Shown piece by piece: positions 52,699-64,000 of a DNA stretch of 64,000 nucleotides. The notes under the pieces are model-generated. The model saw only the letters and a program-made list of their open reading frames with translations. It was not told the origin of the DNA and did no database searches. Position numbers and translations under genes: made by a program. The DNA is from Tritrichomonas musculus (taxonomy: Eukaryota > Parabasalia > Tritrichomonadida > Tritrichomonadidae). The DNA lies in contig JAPFFF010000059.1 of assembly GCA_039105265.1 (NCBI GenBank), positions 372,001 to 436,000 on the forward strand, given 5' to 3'. Positions within the stretch are counted from its first letter, which is position 1, and each line of letters opens with the position of its first letter.

Positions 52699-53208
52699 AG
52701 GATTTATTGTCCTGTATAAAATATGAGAATGATTTACTTTTATAAATAATTTCTTTTGTTAAGAGAATAATTGTGTTTTGAATATTATACTTTATCTTCT
52801 CAGAAAAATTCATTAGTAAAAAAAATTGAAAAAAAAATATTGAATGTTAATAGAAAAATAATTCAAAGAATAATCGTTTTTTTAAAAACATTTTTATCTC
52901 GATAAAATATTAAATTTTTATTCATTTTAATAATAAAATGGTTTTATATAATTATATTTCATCTTTTCTAATATTTTATGTCTCTTTTAATAGAGGTGCG
53001 AATGCTTTGAGGTGGAATAAATTTTTCACAAAATAAACATCCAACAATACCGTTTACAATTTTTAATCGAGCCATATTAAATAACTATATCTCAATAGTA
53101 ATAGTATTTCATTCAATTTAATATATATATTAAGTTAATTAACATTGTATTAATATTGATATAATAAATTCGATTAGCTATTTGGAAAATAAAATCTTAA
53201 TATTTGCA
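52345..53208 (+). repeat. Left inverted end of the 6-kb element
   Basis: 864 bp, inverse of 57461-58323. It contains the repeated word CACAAAAAGTG. Confidence 0.85.
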
Positions 53209-54248
53209 TTATTATATGTCAGAAATAGATTTGCAATGTTTTCTGGTTAAACATTAACAAATTCATTATATAATTATGAACTAATTGCATTTTTGTTTGA
53301 ATTTTCATTAAATAATAAATAATGATCATTATTTTTTTAAACCTCTTGAAATAAATGAAATCAGTTAAAAAAGTTGCTTGATTGATTTATTTCTTTAACT
53401 ATTGATCCTATTCGAAAAAATAAAATCAATTATAATAGAAAAAATTAAATGTAATACTTTAAATATAAATGAAATATAAATTAAATACGTATCGTGATAC
53501 ACCTATAATTATGTTTCTAATATTATATATTTAATAACTCTTTTTTATGCTTTTTAACAAATATTTAGCAAGATATAATGCATTATTAAACGATTAGTAA
53601 ATTTTCAATGATTCATTTCACAGTTTATAAATTTAATAGATTTTAGATATTTGGAGCTTTATTTGCTACGATTTACTTAAAATCCTATCAACTATGGTGA
53701 TCATGATGCAATCTTTAAGCATGGTCGCATTAAATTCAATTTTTATAATAAGGTAAATGCTATTATTTAAAGTCTCGATTTTTTTATTCCAAAATAAATG
53801 AAATAAGCATAAATGTAATAAATAAAAGATTTTTAATTATTTTAATAACTTAAATGATTTTGATTCTACAAATATTATCTAATTCTTTGGTCCGTTCTAA
53901 AATGATAAAACATAATTAGTCTTATTAAATGTAATATCATTGTTAAATGTTTAATATAAAAGTAAATAATTATAAAGTCATAAAAATGTCAAGATAATAA
54001 AAATTCAATAAAATTCTATCCTAAAAGATGGTTAATAAAATAATAGTTAACTATAAATATTTTTATTTATTTTCAAAATAATGTTCAGAAATATAATTGA
54101 ATATTTGAGCCTTCGGGTTAGAAAAAACGAGTTATTTTGTATATAGTGATTTTTTAAATTTGAAATATTTTTATATTAATAAATATTTCGTAATAATAAA
54201 TTATATTCAACTATATACAATATATATTTTAATATAAATATATTATAT
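53209..54248. other. Non-coding interior of the 6-kb element
   Basis: AT-rich with no gene recognised. Confidence 0.4.
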
Positions 54249-54358
54249 CATGTAATTCCCAAAGGGAACTTTGCACAGCAAATGAACCAGTTATTAAAAA
54301 AACATTTGCAAAGCAAACTTCATGTAATTCCCAAAGAGAACTTTGTACAGCAAATGAA
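54249..54358. repeat. Two direct copies of a 38-bp sequence upstream of the capsid-like gene
   Basis: CATGTAATTCCCAAAG(G/A)GAA... at 54249-54286 recurs at 54321-54358 with two changes, 72 bp apart. It ends about 80 bp before the ATG at 54437. Possible regulatory repeat. Confidence 0.8.
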
Positions 54359-54436
54359 CAACCCATATTTAGGTCACGTAAACGACGTTAAATTATTAAC
54401 TAGATTTGATGGATTCGTTATTTTTGTTTCAAGTAA

Positions 54437-55641
54437 ATGACATTCAACAACGAAGTCTTTCACAAAACATCTGCTGAAGTTAATACTCAAGTAGCTATCT
54501 ATTTTGACGTTGTAGATAATGCTATAACTATGTCAAAAACTAATAATAAATACGTTATCGATGCACAAGCTTCATACAGTCCCTCAGCACCTATTCATGC
54601 AGGTTCATTCACTACATTCATCATCAGCCCCGCATGCGATAACACAACTGATTTATATAATGGATTCATCAAAGAGACCCTGATGATCAATGCTCTTCTG
54701 AGTGCTTCTGTTAATGCTCGATTCGATAAGTTAGGTGATCATGCATTTAATGTTTTATGGGTTGGTTGTAAAGATGCTATGGATGTTTTTGAAAAACATG
54801 AAATTCTAGCTAATAGTATCTCCATCTACACTCAGAACTTCGGTCCTGAAGAATCATTTATCACCGCATGTGGGGCTTTTGTAAGTCTGAACTCAAATTT
54901 CATCATATGAGTTAAACGTAATTATGAAGTTAATGACTGCTATAGTGTTATCCCTAACTTCTGTATCGATGGAGATATATATATATATACAACAAGAACT
55001 CATCTTCCCTACTCAAATTCTGACATTCACCACTATGAGTAAACCACTCAATAATGAATCTACTGGTCGTTGTTCGAGTACTCAGACAATAACTCCACGA
55101 TTTGTTGATTCTATAATCTTCTTGTTCCCTCTAACTCCAGTTCATCATACTGTATTCAAGAATCCTATATTTAAGAACTTTCAGTTAAGATGTGGTGGTT
55201 ACGGTGTAGTACCTACGATTCCATTAGCAACAGATGGTTCAGATCCTATGTTCATCGAACTATGTCAGAACGCTATGAACATTAACGGAGAGCAAAAAGG
55301 GTTCAATAAAGAGGTGATTCAATCGTTAACTAATATCGATAATTGTAACATTACTAACGGTAACATCAGTTATGATAGAACATCATTCTTCATCTGATTA
55401 CCTACTGAAACTGATAACACATTCCAACAGGGTCAGATCCTCTAACACTCCAATCACTTATGAAATCGTATGCGATATAGCAACAAAAGTAGATCCTTCT
55501 GCTGGCTCTAACAATTACTTTAAGAATAAAACACCACCTTTCATGGCATTACTTCAAGATACTGTTATATCCATTCATGTTCAACCTAATGGTATGCCTC
55601 CTGTTGTCGAAATCGACCAATATAACATTCATAGCAGATGA
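54437..55641 (+). pseudogene. Capsid-like Polinton gene, fossil
   Basis: About 1.2 kb of plus-strand coding sequence with a higher GC content than its surroundings and beta-rich composition (VAIYFDVVDNAITMSK, GSFTTFIISPACDNTTD, SDPMFIELCQNAMNIN, TYEIVCDIATKVDPS). It has no signal peptide or TM segment. Size, beta richness and position within a terminal-inverted-repeat element fit the double jelly-roll major capsid protein of Polintons, but no decisive motif can be named. This copy is broken a few times. Confidence 0.4.
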
Positions 55642-56985
55642 GCATAGTTCAGTTTGCAAACAAATAATTCAAATTAAAGACTAACTAAATACAATATATT
55701 AATATATTTAAATGTCAACATGATTTCTAATCATTCATGTACTATAATGCAACAACATCAACCGTTAACTTTATTTTTGTCTAAATGAGTTACAGATCAG
55801 TTCAAAAAATGTCTCATAAACAACGAATAACACCCAACGCGTCAATCACACAACACGAGTATACACATCCACCAAGCTAGTAAACGTTTAAGAAATTATA
55901 TTATATAAAGATGATGTTAACTCATTCTCATAGAGAACTTCACTTCGTGAATACCTTAATCCTTAAATGACCTATTTCACGTATTTTTCTTTTAATGAAA
56001 TGATTAAGAAGAGAAATCTTAACACAGGTGTTAACGCTAATGTATCACTTGAACCGTCATAAGCATCACAATCCAGCAATAACATCAACAACAATATCTT
56101 TATCAATAAAAAGGATCCTGCAAACGAACAATAAGATATTGTAATAACACGTGAAGCAGTACTCAATGAAGATACACTCATTATTGATCCGTTATTTTGG
56201 TTATTAAATATACGCTATTGTTTTGAATAAAATTGAAGGGAAAAATTGAATACAATAACGTTCAAAAAAAATAGTCTATAAATATCTCAAAAAAAAAGCA
56301 TAGTAAAGTTATAAATAAAAGTGATTTATATTATTGGTATTTGATAAATTAAACAGCATTCATATATAAAGAAAAAATAAATTAGTAAAAAATAATATGT
56401 TTAAGATATCAGAAATGTATGTAAGATTGCAAAATAAAAGCGTTTGATAATTGTATGTGTATGCATGACATTCATTTTGGCACTATTTGTTTTGTTCCTG
56501 TTTTATGATCTTTGAAATAATATTGATAATACTGGAAAACCAGAAGGTATTTGGAAAATAAGAATACGCAATATTACAAGTATATTGGATTACATTTTGA
56601 TTAATCATATTCATTTAGCGCTGTTTTAAAATGTCTTAGCGATAATTCTAATAAAATGTGAAATTATGAGTAATTAAATTGAAACTGCGAAAAATGATAG
56701 ACACTATGTTATTATATGTTTTGTGTAGATCTTATCCTTGCATTTGTATATATAATAAAATATTGTTGAAGGTCTTCTGATCTAATTAAGAACGAATGCT
56801 TGATTAAATGAAAACTTAATGGATATAAACTGACTATCTAGCTATTTGGATGTCAATTAAGGAACAGATTGAACGATTTTAGATTAGCATTTCAGTTTTT
56901 TGATTTTAGATTCTTTAACGGTCGCTAGGAAACCGCTTTTTTGTCAATTGATTTTAATTGGTGTAAAATGGCAAAATGAACCTTT
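55642..56985. other. Non-coding, possible further decayed element genes
   Basis: No intact gene. Coding-like composition persists to about 56180 (for example near 55785 on the plus strand), so more of the fossil may be present but cannot be identified. Confidence 0.3.
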
Positions 56986-56989
56986 GTAT

Positions 56990-57455
56990 TAATCTTTATG
57001 AGGTTAATGAATTTAAGGGAGATGATGATGCTAATGGATGAATTAATGAAGCCAAAGATGAATAACTAAAGGATTGATGAGTTTGATTAAGCTGATGGAA
57101 GAGTTGAGGAGATGGATTGAAGAATTGATGTAATTGATGAGGCTAGGGAAGATGATGGAGGAGCTAGCAAGCCTAATTACCTAATGAAGCTGACTAATGA
57201 ACCAAAAAGGTCGGTTGATGGCATGTTGTAAAGTTGGCTGAGAATCCAATGAGGTTGATTAGCTGTTATGGGAAATTGAGGTGTTAATGGAGTATAATGA
57301 TGAGATAATAAGGCTAGTTGAGGAATTGATGAGGCTGAATGTGGATTTGATGAGATAATTGAGAGCTGATTGACCTAATTGTAGAACTAATGAGGCTGAC
57401 GAGTCTAATGAAACTGGTTAATGATCATATGAAAGCGATTGAGGAATTGGTGAAT
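56990..57455. repeat. Cryptic purine-rich repeat, TGATGAGG/GAATTGATG units
   Basis: The plus strand is a patchwork of imperfect short units (ATGAGGCTGA, GAGGAATTGATG, GATGATG) with stops in all plus frames and strong strand asymmetry. On the minus strand it reads as low-complexity Ser/Leu/Ile/Asn. It adjoins the right inverted end. Confidence 0.6.
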
Positions 57456-57460
57456 CTATT

Positions 57461-58323
57461 GCAAATATTAAGATTTTATTTTCCAAATAGCTAATCGAAT
57501 TTATTATATCAATATTAATACAATGTTAATTAACTTAATATATATATTAAATTGAATGAAATACTATTACTATTGAGATATAGTTATTTAATATGGCTCG
57601 ATTAAAAATTGTAAACGGTATTGTTGGATGTTTATTTTGTGAAAAATTTATTCCACCTCAAAGCATTCGCACCTCTATTAAAAGAGACATAAAATATTAG
57701 AAAAGATGAAATATAATTATATAAAACCATTTTATTATTAAAATGAATAAAAATTTAATATTTTATCGAGATAAAAATGTTTTTAAAAAAACGATTATTC
57801 TTTGAATTATTTTTCTATTAACATTCAATATTTTTTTTTCAATTTTTTTTACTAATGAATTTTTCTGAGAAGATAAAGTATAATATTCAAAACACAATTA
57901 TTCTCTTAACAAAAGAAATTATTTATAAAAGTAAATCATTCTCATATTTTATACAGGACAATAAATCCTATATTACCATATTAACCCTTATTTCCATAAC
58001 CAATCATATTTGGAAATATTCATAATACCGCACTTTTGATAAGCACATATTATTATTAACCTGATGCTACATCTTTTACTAAGTTTTTGTAATATGAGAA
58101 TCAATATTCAATATATATCAGATAATTTCAATTTCTTATTTTTTGAGTGCATATTATTTCGAATTCCCTTTACATTTCTAAATTTTATTTTTCACATAAT
58201 AATTTTAATTAGATTACCTATTTTTAACAAATTCTTTTTTTTTATAAACGCACACTTTTTGTGCAAAACGTCACTTTTTGTGCACTAAATTGACTAAAAT
58301 CCACTTTTTGTGCAAATTTTGTG
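57461..58323 (-). repeat. Right inverted end of the 6-kb element
   Basis: 863 bp, inverse of 52345-53208. It is followed by a run of 38 T (58340-58377). Confidence 0.85.
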
Positions 58324-58337
58324 AAAAAAAAACGCTA

Positions 58338-58377
<40 letters not shown>

Positions 58378-58378
<1 letters not shown>

Positions 58379-58510
58379 TTCATTTCCAAACAATTTACTA
58401 AGCGTTGCAAATGATTCACTCTCTAAGTGATCTATTATATCATTGATCGAAGCTAGTTGATTTATGGTGAATCCGTCTAAGTATTGGCTAGTAGGTGGAG
58501 TATTCGACAT
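58378..58510 (-). pseudogene. Separated 5' end of the ankyrin gene
   Basis: ATG at 58508-58510, then MSNTPPTSQYLDGFTINQLA and SFATLSKLFGNE, ending at the poly-T/element junction. Orientation and position match the headless ankyrin gene at 49710-51804, so this is probably its N-terminus, split off by the element. Inference from arrangement. Confidence 0.5.
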
Positions 58511-60000
58511 GTATTTTATAATTATTCGTTTATATTATTTATTCTAGTAAATATATGCGTTTATTTTAACTTTTTGCGAAAAGGGTTCGACGTTTGGCGG
58601 TTATCATATTCTAAAATTATAAAAAAATAATAATATATAATATTAGCATTATCAAAATCATGATGTAATTTTAAATATGAAACCGGTTCTATTAGCCAAA
58701 ATAGAGATATTTCACTAAAAAAAATAAAAACAGAAAAAGTTTAACTTTTGAAAGCGGAAAATATTTTTGAGTTCTTATCTAATTTCCACCATTCAAAGAG
58801 ATTTTGGGAATTTGTAAATATCCAAATATATTAATATTTTATAACCTTCATATCATAAATTCTTTTTTCATAATTTTATTTACATATTTTAAATTAATTA
58901 AAAAGTAATTAATTAAATATCATTTAAGATAATATTATTTATGAAAAATAAAATTGAATTAATACGTTATTATAATTAATTCTCAATTGTGATATACAAA
59001 TAAACTGAGTTAAAATGTAAAAATATATTTTATAAAAATAAAAATGTGATTTATAATATATATAATAAATACATTATCATTAATATGAGGATATGACTGA
59101 TATATTATCAAAATAATTTTTTCAAAAACTAGCATTTAATTCAATTTTTAATTCAAAATTTTAGTTTAGAAAAAATAAAAATTTCTTGAATATCAATAAT
59201 ATAATTTATTAAAAATTATTACTATATTTCAAAGCTACATATTAATAATGTAAATAATAAATCATTTAAGAAAATACCTCAAGTAGCATAATAAAAACAC
59301 TATTTTTAATGATATTTGGAATAAATAATGAATTATTTAATTTTTATGATATAATAAATGAATCTTAATTCTATTTAATATTGATTAAAAAATTTATTAA
59401 TTAAAAATAATATCTAATTTTTAAGATATTATTATTTTTCAATCAAAAAAAATTTGAGAGAGTCGACCCCTTTTTTTTGCGTTTAATATTTTTTTTAATG
59501 ATAATTTTTACTTAAAATATAATATTTACGTTTATTTTAAATTTATTTGAAATAATATGCGTTTATTTTTCACTTATCATCAATTTTCACCATATCTTCC
59601 AAATTTATAGGATATTTTGATAAATCTATCGTTCCGTAAAAATAGCAACGAAAATCCTATCGTTCCGTAAAAATAGAAACAGAACCAATTTTTTTTATAA
59701 AAAACAAGTTAAAAATAACAAAAATGCATAAAAACATAAAAATAAAAAGATTTAAATGGTTTATTATATGCAAATAGTAAAAATGATGGTAAAATTGTAA
59801 TAGTATAAGGATAATTTTGGGTAATTTTTTTCACATATCTTCGAAGAATTTGCAAGTAAACGACGTATAATTATGATTTTGAACAGATATTTGTGGCTAT
59901 TTAGGGATACAGATGAAATAATTTCATCATCATATCAATCTAGTCTTATTGTTGCTGCTTATATTAAATACGTCCTTTTATGATGCTTATGTTTGCTTGT
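58511..60000. other. AT-rich non-coding DNA
   Basis: No gene. It contains scattered GCGTTTATT words (58558, 59478, 59558) and a GAGAGAGTCGACCCC patch near 59456. Confidence 0.4.
59626..59676. repeat. 31-bp direct repeat
   Basis: CTATCGTTCCGTAAAAATAG at 59626-59645 and again at 59657-59676. Confidence 0.85.
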
Positions 60001-61479
60001 AAGTGGTAAGGAAAGGCCACTTTTCGATTTCTTGGATAATCCTTGCAAAGGAAAGTATGGCTATTTATAAATAAACGGTCTCCTTCGTTGCGATTTTTAC
60101 GGAAAAAGACATTTATCGATATTTTGCGTAATCTTTACTTTTTTTACATCATTTTTATTTTAACGTTATTTTTTAACGTAACTTATTTTTTTCCCCTAAA
60201 AAATGATGTAATTGCCTTTTTTTTTATATACAAATTTAATTCACAATGAATTATAATTATTTTTGGTATATTAGAGATCGGCGAAAAAGGAATTTCCATA
60301 TTTACAAAACTTTTTCATATCATTAAGATCCATATGTTTTAAAAATCCATTTTTTTTCGAAAAGAAAAAGGTTTGTCTGTAAAAAAATTTTTTTGTGAAA
60401 TAATTTTTTCGTTTAAAAAATTTGTTTTCTTTTTAAAATGAAAAATACTTCTTAAAATGATCTTTTTTTTGCGAAATAATTTTCTTTTTTCAAAACACCA
60501 AGTCTTTTTTATATGAACAATTTTTTTTAATATAGATTTTCTTTTAAAAAAAACAAGATCTAATAAATATATTATTTGATTTTGATTTTTGAATACGTTA
60601 TTTATTCATATTAAAAAAAAAAAAAAAAAACGTTATAATTGGTGGAAAAAACTACATTTTGAGGACAAAACTATTATTTTCATTCCCGATTTAAACTGTC
60701 TGCATCAAAAGCATCATTTAACAAGATTGGAAAGTGCCTCACAGCTTAATGAAGCAAATGATATTTTCTATATCATTAGAATGCTTCAAATTTTGAATAT
60801 AGTTTGATCATAAGCAATGATTACGAGTACTTTATAATTTATACATCAAATATCATTCTTTATGATTTGAATAATATCTAAATATATGTTTTTATTAAAT
60901 AATTCTTTGAAATTCTTGTTAACTAAATTTTTTCTATCAATTTATATTTCGAAAGGAATTTATGATTTTAATTAAATTTTTTATTTGAAATGATCGAAAC
61001 TTATTGATATGATTTTACTTTTTGCACACACAAAAACTTTTCGCAAAGAAGCTTTTTTTTTATAAAAAAAAAATATTCAAAAATAAACCTTTTTATAAAA
61101 AAGTCACTTTTTTTTTAAAAAACAATTTTTTTTCGAAAAAGTGTATGCTTTCAGATATAACTTATACACATCAAAATAAATATGTTTTATAAATATAATT
61201 CTTTATTTTCAAAAAGGAAATCCCTTTTTCTCCGAGCTCTATTAAAATTAAATTTAAAATATAATTAATATTAAAATTTAAGATTCTTAAAAGGAAATTT
61301 CGGATATGCTTATTTTTCTTAAATTTCATTTTCATCACAATAAATTCAAAGAGTTTATTGTTCAAATATAAATTGAATTTTATTTTGAGAAGGTATTTGT
61401 TTTCATTTGTGATTTGTATTCGAATTTGAGAAGCTTTTTTGAAATAAAACCTTACTTTAATATTAATTTATTTTTATAA
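60001..61479. other. AT-rich non-coding DNA upstream of the hAT gene
   Basis: It contains the AAAGGCCACTTTT word at 60013, a solitary foldback-element end at 60633, and long T- and A-runs. No gene is recognised; the left terminus of the hAT element was not found. Confidence 0.35.
60633..60682. mobile_element. Solitary end of the foldback family
   Basis: TATAATTGGTGGAAAAAACT and the following TTTTGAGGACAAAACTAT match the outer ends of the 10290-12223 element with a few changes. The similarity fades after about 50 bp, so this is an end fragment or a short relative. Confidence 0.6.
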
Positions 61480-63320
61480 ATGAATCAAGAAGTAATAAAT
61501 GTCCCAGATTCCATACTGGTGAAAGTATGCACCAAATTAAACAAATCTTTCATCCAGTCTGAAGAAATGCTAATAGTTGAAAAAGGAAAAATTCCATTTC
61601 ATGATCTCAACCAAAATTTTTTCTTCCTAAAATATAGTGAACAAGAACCTACTATTTATTGGTTAATGGTTGATGACAAAAAGTATGATAATAAATTTTA
61701 CTGTTCAGTATGTAATGATTTTTATGTAGGTGGCGGTTCAAATATCAAGTTACATTTGCACACTATTAAACATCAAACTGCATGTCATCCCAAAAAATTA
61801 ACTCCTATAGATGCTTTTATATTATGGTTCCTTAAGCACGATGTTCCGATATATAGTTTGAAAGATCAATTTTATCCTCTTTTTATGGGAGAATCAATAA
61901 CACATGATATGGTTTCTAAGAGATTAGATCAACTATATCAAATGCTGGTTAATGAAATTCGGACTATTCTACAACGCCAACAACGAATTGTTCTCATTGC
62001 TGATGGCTGGTCAGACAAAAGGGGCCGGCGATATATTGGAATTGCAGCAAGGTTTATTGAATATAATGAAACGAGACATATTTTTCTAGCTCTTGCAGAT
62101 ATTCCTGAAGTTCAACACACAGCAAACAATATACAAAAATGCATCAATGATGTGATACATTTTTATCAAATTGATTATCAGAAAATTGTTTCATTATCAA
62201 GTGACTCGGCACCTGTAATGAGCAAAACCGCTGAAATTAAGGGTCTTCAATGGGATCCTTGTTTTATTCATTTACTTAATAACTGTGTCAGAGATTTCAT
62301 AGCGAAACATGAAGATCTTAAAAACTTGTTAACAAAAGGAAATGTTTCTAGAACAAAAGAAGTATTTATTTCATTTTTGGAATGTAATAATGCGCCAATA
62401 AGCAATATCAGCAAGTATTCTAAAACGAGATGGATGTCATGTGTCCAAACGATCGATTCAATTGTAAAACTAGAAGAATTTATCAAAAAATATCAAAGAA
62501 AATACAATGATAAACTTTTTACTGAAATGGACTTTACTATTGCCAGATCAATACTACCATATTTATCTAGATTAAATGAAGCATATGAGTTTTTGCTAAA
62601 GCAAGATGATACAGTATTTTCATCTGTATATTTCAAAGCTCTCAGTACAATTGTCAAATTAATATATAGAATAGATGAAGATAATCCTTTGATAACATTT
62701 CAAATGCTAAAAGACATGTTAATTGAAACATTTCTAAATCCTGATAGAAAGTCATGCTGCAGGATTATGTATTCAATAATTTTAGATCAATCTCATTCAA
62801 TTCCTAACTGGTTTCTTGAATCTGAAGAATATCAGATTTCTATAAATCATTTGTATGATGAAATTCTCAAAGTAATGCAAAGTGAAAACAGAAAAAAGTG
62901 AAAAGCAATCACAATGATAAGATTAAAAATTCAAAATACGATTTTAGCAAGAGTTTTGCTGAAAACATGCAAAGTGATATTTCAGAAGATTGTACATCAG
63001 AAGTTGATTATGATGAATTAATGAATTTTATTGATAGCAAGGCAAAGAAATCAAAGAAAAATTTCTTTGATTACTGGTCATCTCCAAAAGCAAAAGTACG
63101 ATATCCAAATTTAACAGAATTTGCAAGATCGTTATTTATTCATTCTTTTACATCTTTATATATAGAAAGATGTTTTTCACGGTGTAAAAGAATACTAAAG
63201 TACGATAGATTAGCGATGACAAAAGAGCACGCTTCAATGATTGCAGTTTTAAAAATAAACTCTGAAATATTAGTTGAAATTTGTCACAGAGAATCAATTA
63301 ATTCACATAATATTAAATGA
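61480..63320 (+). pseudogene. hAT-family transposase gene with one frameshift
   Basis: From the ATG at 61480, 473 codons run to a stop at 62901; the remaining 140 codons continue in another frame from 62898 to 63320. Domains: BED-type zinc finger (CSVCNDFYVGGGS...LHLHTIKH, ~75-98); RNase H fold with IADGWSDKRGRRYIG (~171-185), SLSSDSAPVM (~238-247) and CFIHLLNNCVRDFI (~258-271); and in the second frame the hAT C-terminal dimerisation region (FFDYWSS, PNLTEFARSLF, YIERCFSRCKRIL). The shift lies in an A-rich stretch near 62890. Otherwise the gene is well preserved, so the loss is recent or due to sequence error. Confidence 0.85.
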
Positions 63321-63373
63321 TAGGCCATAGTAAAGAATTATAATTTTAGTTTTTTTTTTTTTATTTTAAATTA

Positions 63374-64000
63374 CAGGGTTGGACATGCAAAATGGGAAAG
63401 CCTCTCAATCTTCTCAATCCACTTTTTAAAAACTTTTTTTGAATACCCATTCAAACTGGTTATCGGCGTTTTTGTTTTTTCCCGCCAAAAATTGAATTAA
63501 TTGCCTTACTATTTGGGAAATTTTGAATAGAAAAATATGATTTTTCGATTTTTAAAAAAAGTATTATTTATAATGTTATTTATTTATTTTTTTAAAAAAT
63601 AATTAAGTTTATAGAAAAAATTTTGAGATATTTACATTTTATTTTAGTTTTTTAGATTTATTTTTTTGCCTTACTAAATGGGAATTTTGACACTCTAAAA
63701 TTGAATGGTTTTGCCTTTCTAAATGGGAAACTTTCTGAGGAAATTTTGCATGATTTAAAAATTTATTAATAACTCAATATATATTATGTTTCAAGAAACT
63801 TTATTCTTATAGTTTTAATTTATAATTAAGAGAAGGTTTTGTTGAAATGACGTTGATATTGAATTTTATGCGAGATTAAATATTCAAATATTTTGTATCT
63901 TTTTCAAAAAAAAGGTTTTAAAATATAACGTATTTCCAGAAATGCGCAAAAAATATACATTTTTCCAGAAATGCGTAAAAAATAAACGTTCGTTTTTTGT
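63374..64000 (+). mobile_element. Possible hAT-like element end running off the window
   Basis: CAGGGTTGGACATGC at 63374 resembles hAT termini (CAGGG/CAGTG start). It is followed by repeated subterminal words: GCAAAATGGGAAAG (63388), TTGCCTTACTATTTGGGAAA (63500), TTGCCTTACTAAATGGGAA (63667) and TTGCCTTTCTAAATGGGAAA (63711). These look like transposase-binding repeats. The orientation makes it the left end of an element extending to the right rather than the right end of the hAT gene's element. Confidence 0.45.
63930..63990. repeat. Direct repeat TTCCAGAAATGCG
   Basis: TTTCCAGAAATGCGCAAAAA and TTTCCAGAAATGCGTAAAAA lie about 29 bp apart near the window end. Confidence 0.7.

Larger units (their letters stand above)
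52321..58340. mobile_element. Polinton-type element, ~6 kb, inserted in the ankyrin gene
   Basis: Inverted ends at 52345-53208 and 57461-58323 (864 and 863 bp) are nearly identical. They enclose a region with a capsid-like fossil gene and non-coding DNA. The length is well below the 15-20 kb of full trichomonad Mavericks, and no polymerase or integrase is seen, so it is an internally reduced derivative. Near-identical ends suggest recent origin. GGTA/TACC next to T-runs marks both edges; a clean 6-bp target duplication is not visible because of the homopolymers. Assignment to Polintons depends on the capsid-like gene. Confidence 0.5.

Noticed and set aside
60589-60807. 72-codon plus-strand frame with a Lys run
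   Set aside because: It includes the foldback-family end and an A-run; no protein features.

Overview
This window looks like nuclear DNA of a parabasalid flagellate (Trichomonas/Tritrichomonas type). The DNA is very AT-rich, the genes are mostly long and intronless, and some have TCAYTTTT-type initiator (Inr) elements just upstream of the ATG. The gene families are typical trichomonad ones: BspA-like leucine-rich repeat proteins, kinase-Sel1 proteins, ankyrin proteins, a Pmp-like surface protein and a MATE transporter. Transposon classes known to be abundant in trichomonads (Polinton/Maverick, MULE, hAT, Tc1/mariner) are also present. I cannot fix the species from sequence alone. No tRNA, rRNA or CRISPR array was recognised.

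Layout. 1-3180: a Polinton (Maverick) fossil piece with a coiled-coil gene, a Ulp1/adenain-type protease gene and a capsid-like gene, followed by a Tc1/mariner transposase tail. 3371-3967: a MITE. 4116-12723: a nest of elements inside a putative transposon that carries a 629+ codon transposase-like ORF. Within it are a MULE-type MITE with a 9-bp target duplication, a 39-bp-TIR element, and, inside that, a 1.9-kb element with 462-bp inverted ends. 13439-16860: decayed kinase, Sel1 and RRM genes with small hairpin elements. 17247-20224: a kinase-Sel1 gene with about nine nearly identical 108-bp Sel1 units and an apparent homopolymer frameshift. 20964-37695 is the host gene island: MATE transporter, a dead BspA gene, a Pmp-like surface protein, a BspA-like LRR protein, a 1936-residue pseudokinase/Sel1/FYR protein and a fucosyltransferase-like enzyme.

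37812-48593 is a complete 10.8-kb Mutator-like element (MULE) with 1.14-kb TIRs, a perfect 9-bp target duplication and an intact 1020-codon transposase. The N-terminal third of that transposase is homologous to the BspA-like host protein in the same window. 48761-58510: decayed transposase-like and ankyrin genes. The ankyrin gene is interrupted by a roughly 6-kb Polinton-type element with 0.86-kb TIRs and a capsid-like fossil; one edge has undergone a 466-bp tandem duplication. 61480-63320: a hAT transposase gene with one frameshift. A CAGGGTTGG-type hAT-like end at 63374 runs off the window.

The best candidates for something undescribed are two. One is the MULE transposase that carries a host-type DUF3447/ankyrin-like domain plus an AT-hook. 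The other is the 1936-residue fusion of a pseudokinase, two Sel1 arrays, two FYRN-FYRC modules and a SANT/SLIDE-like segment.
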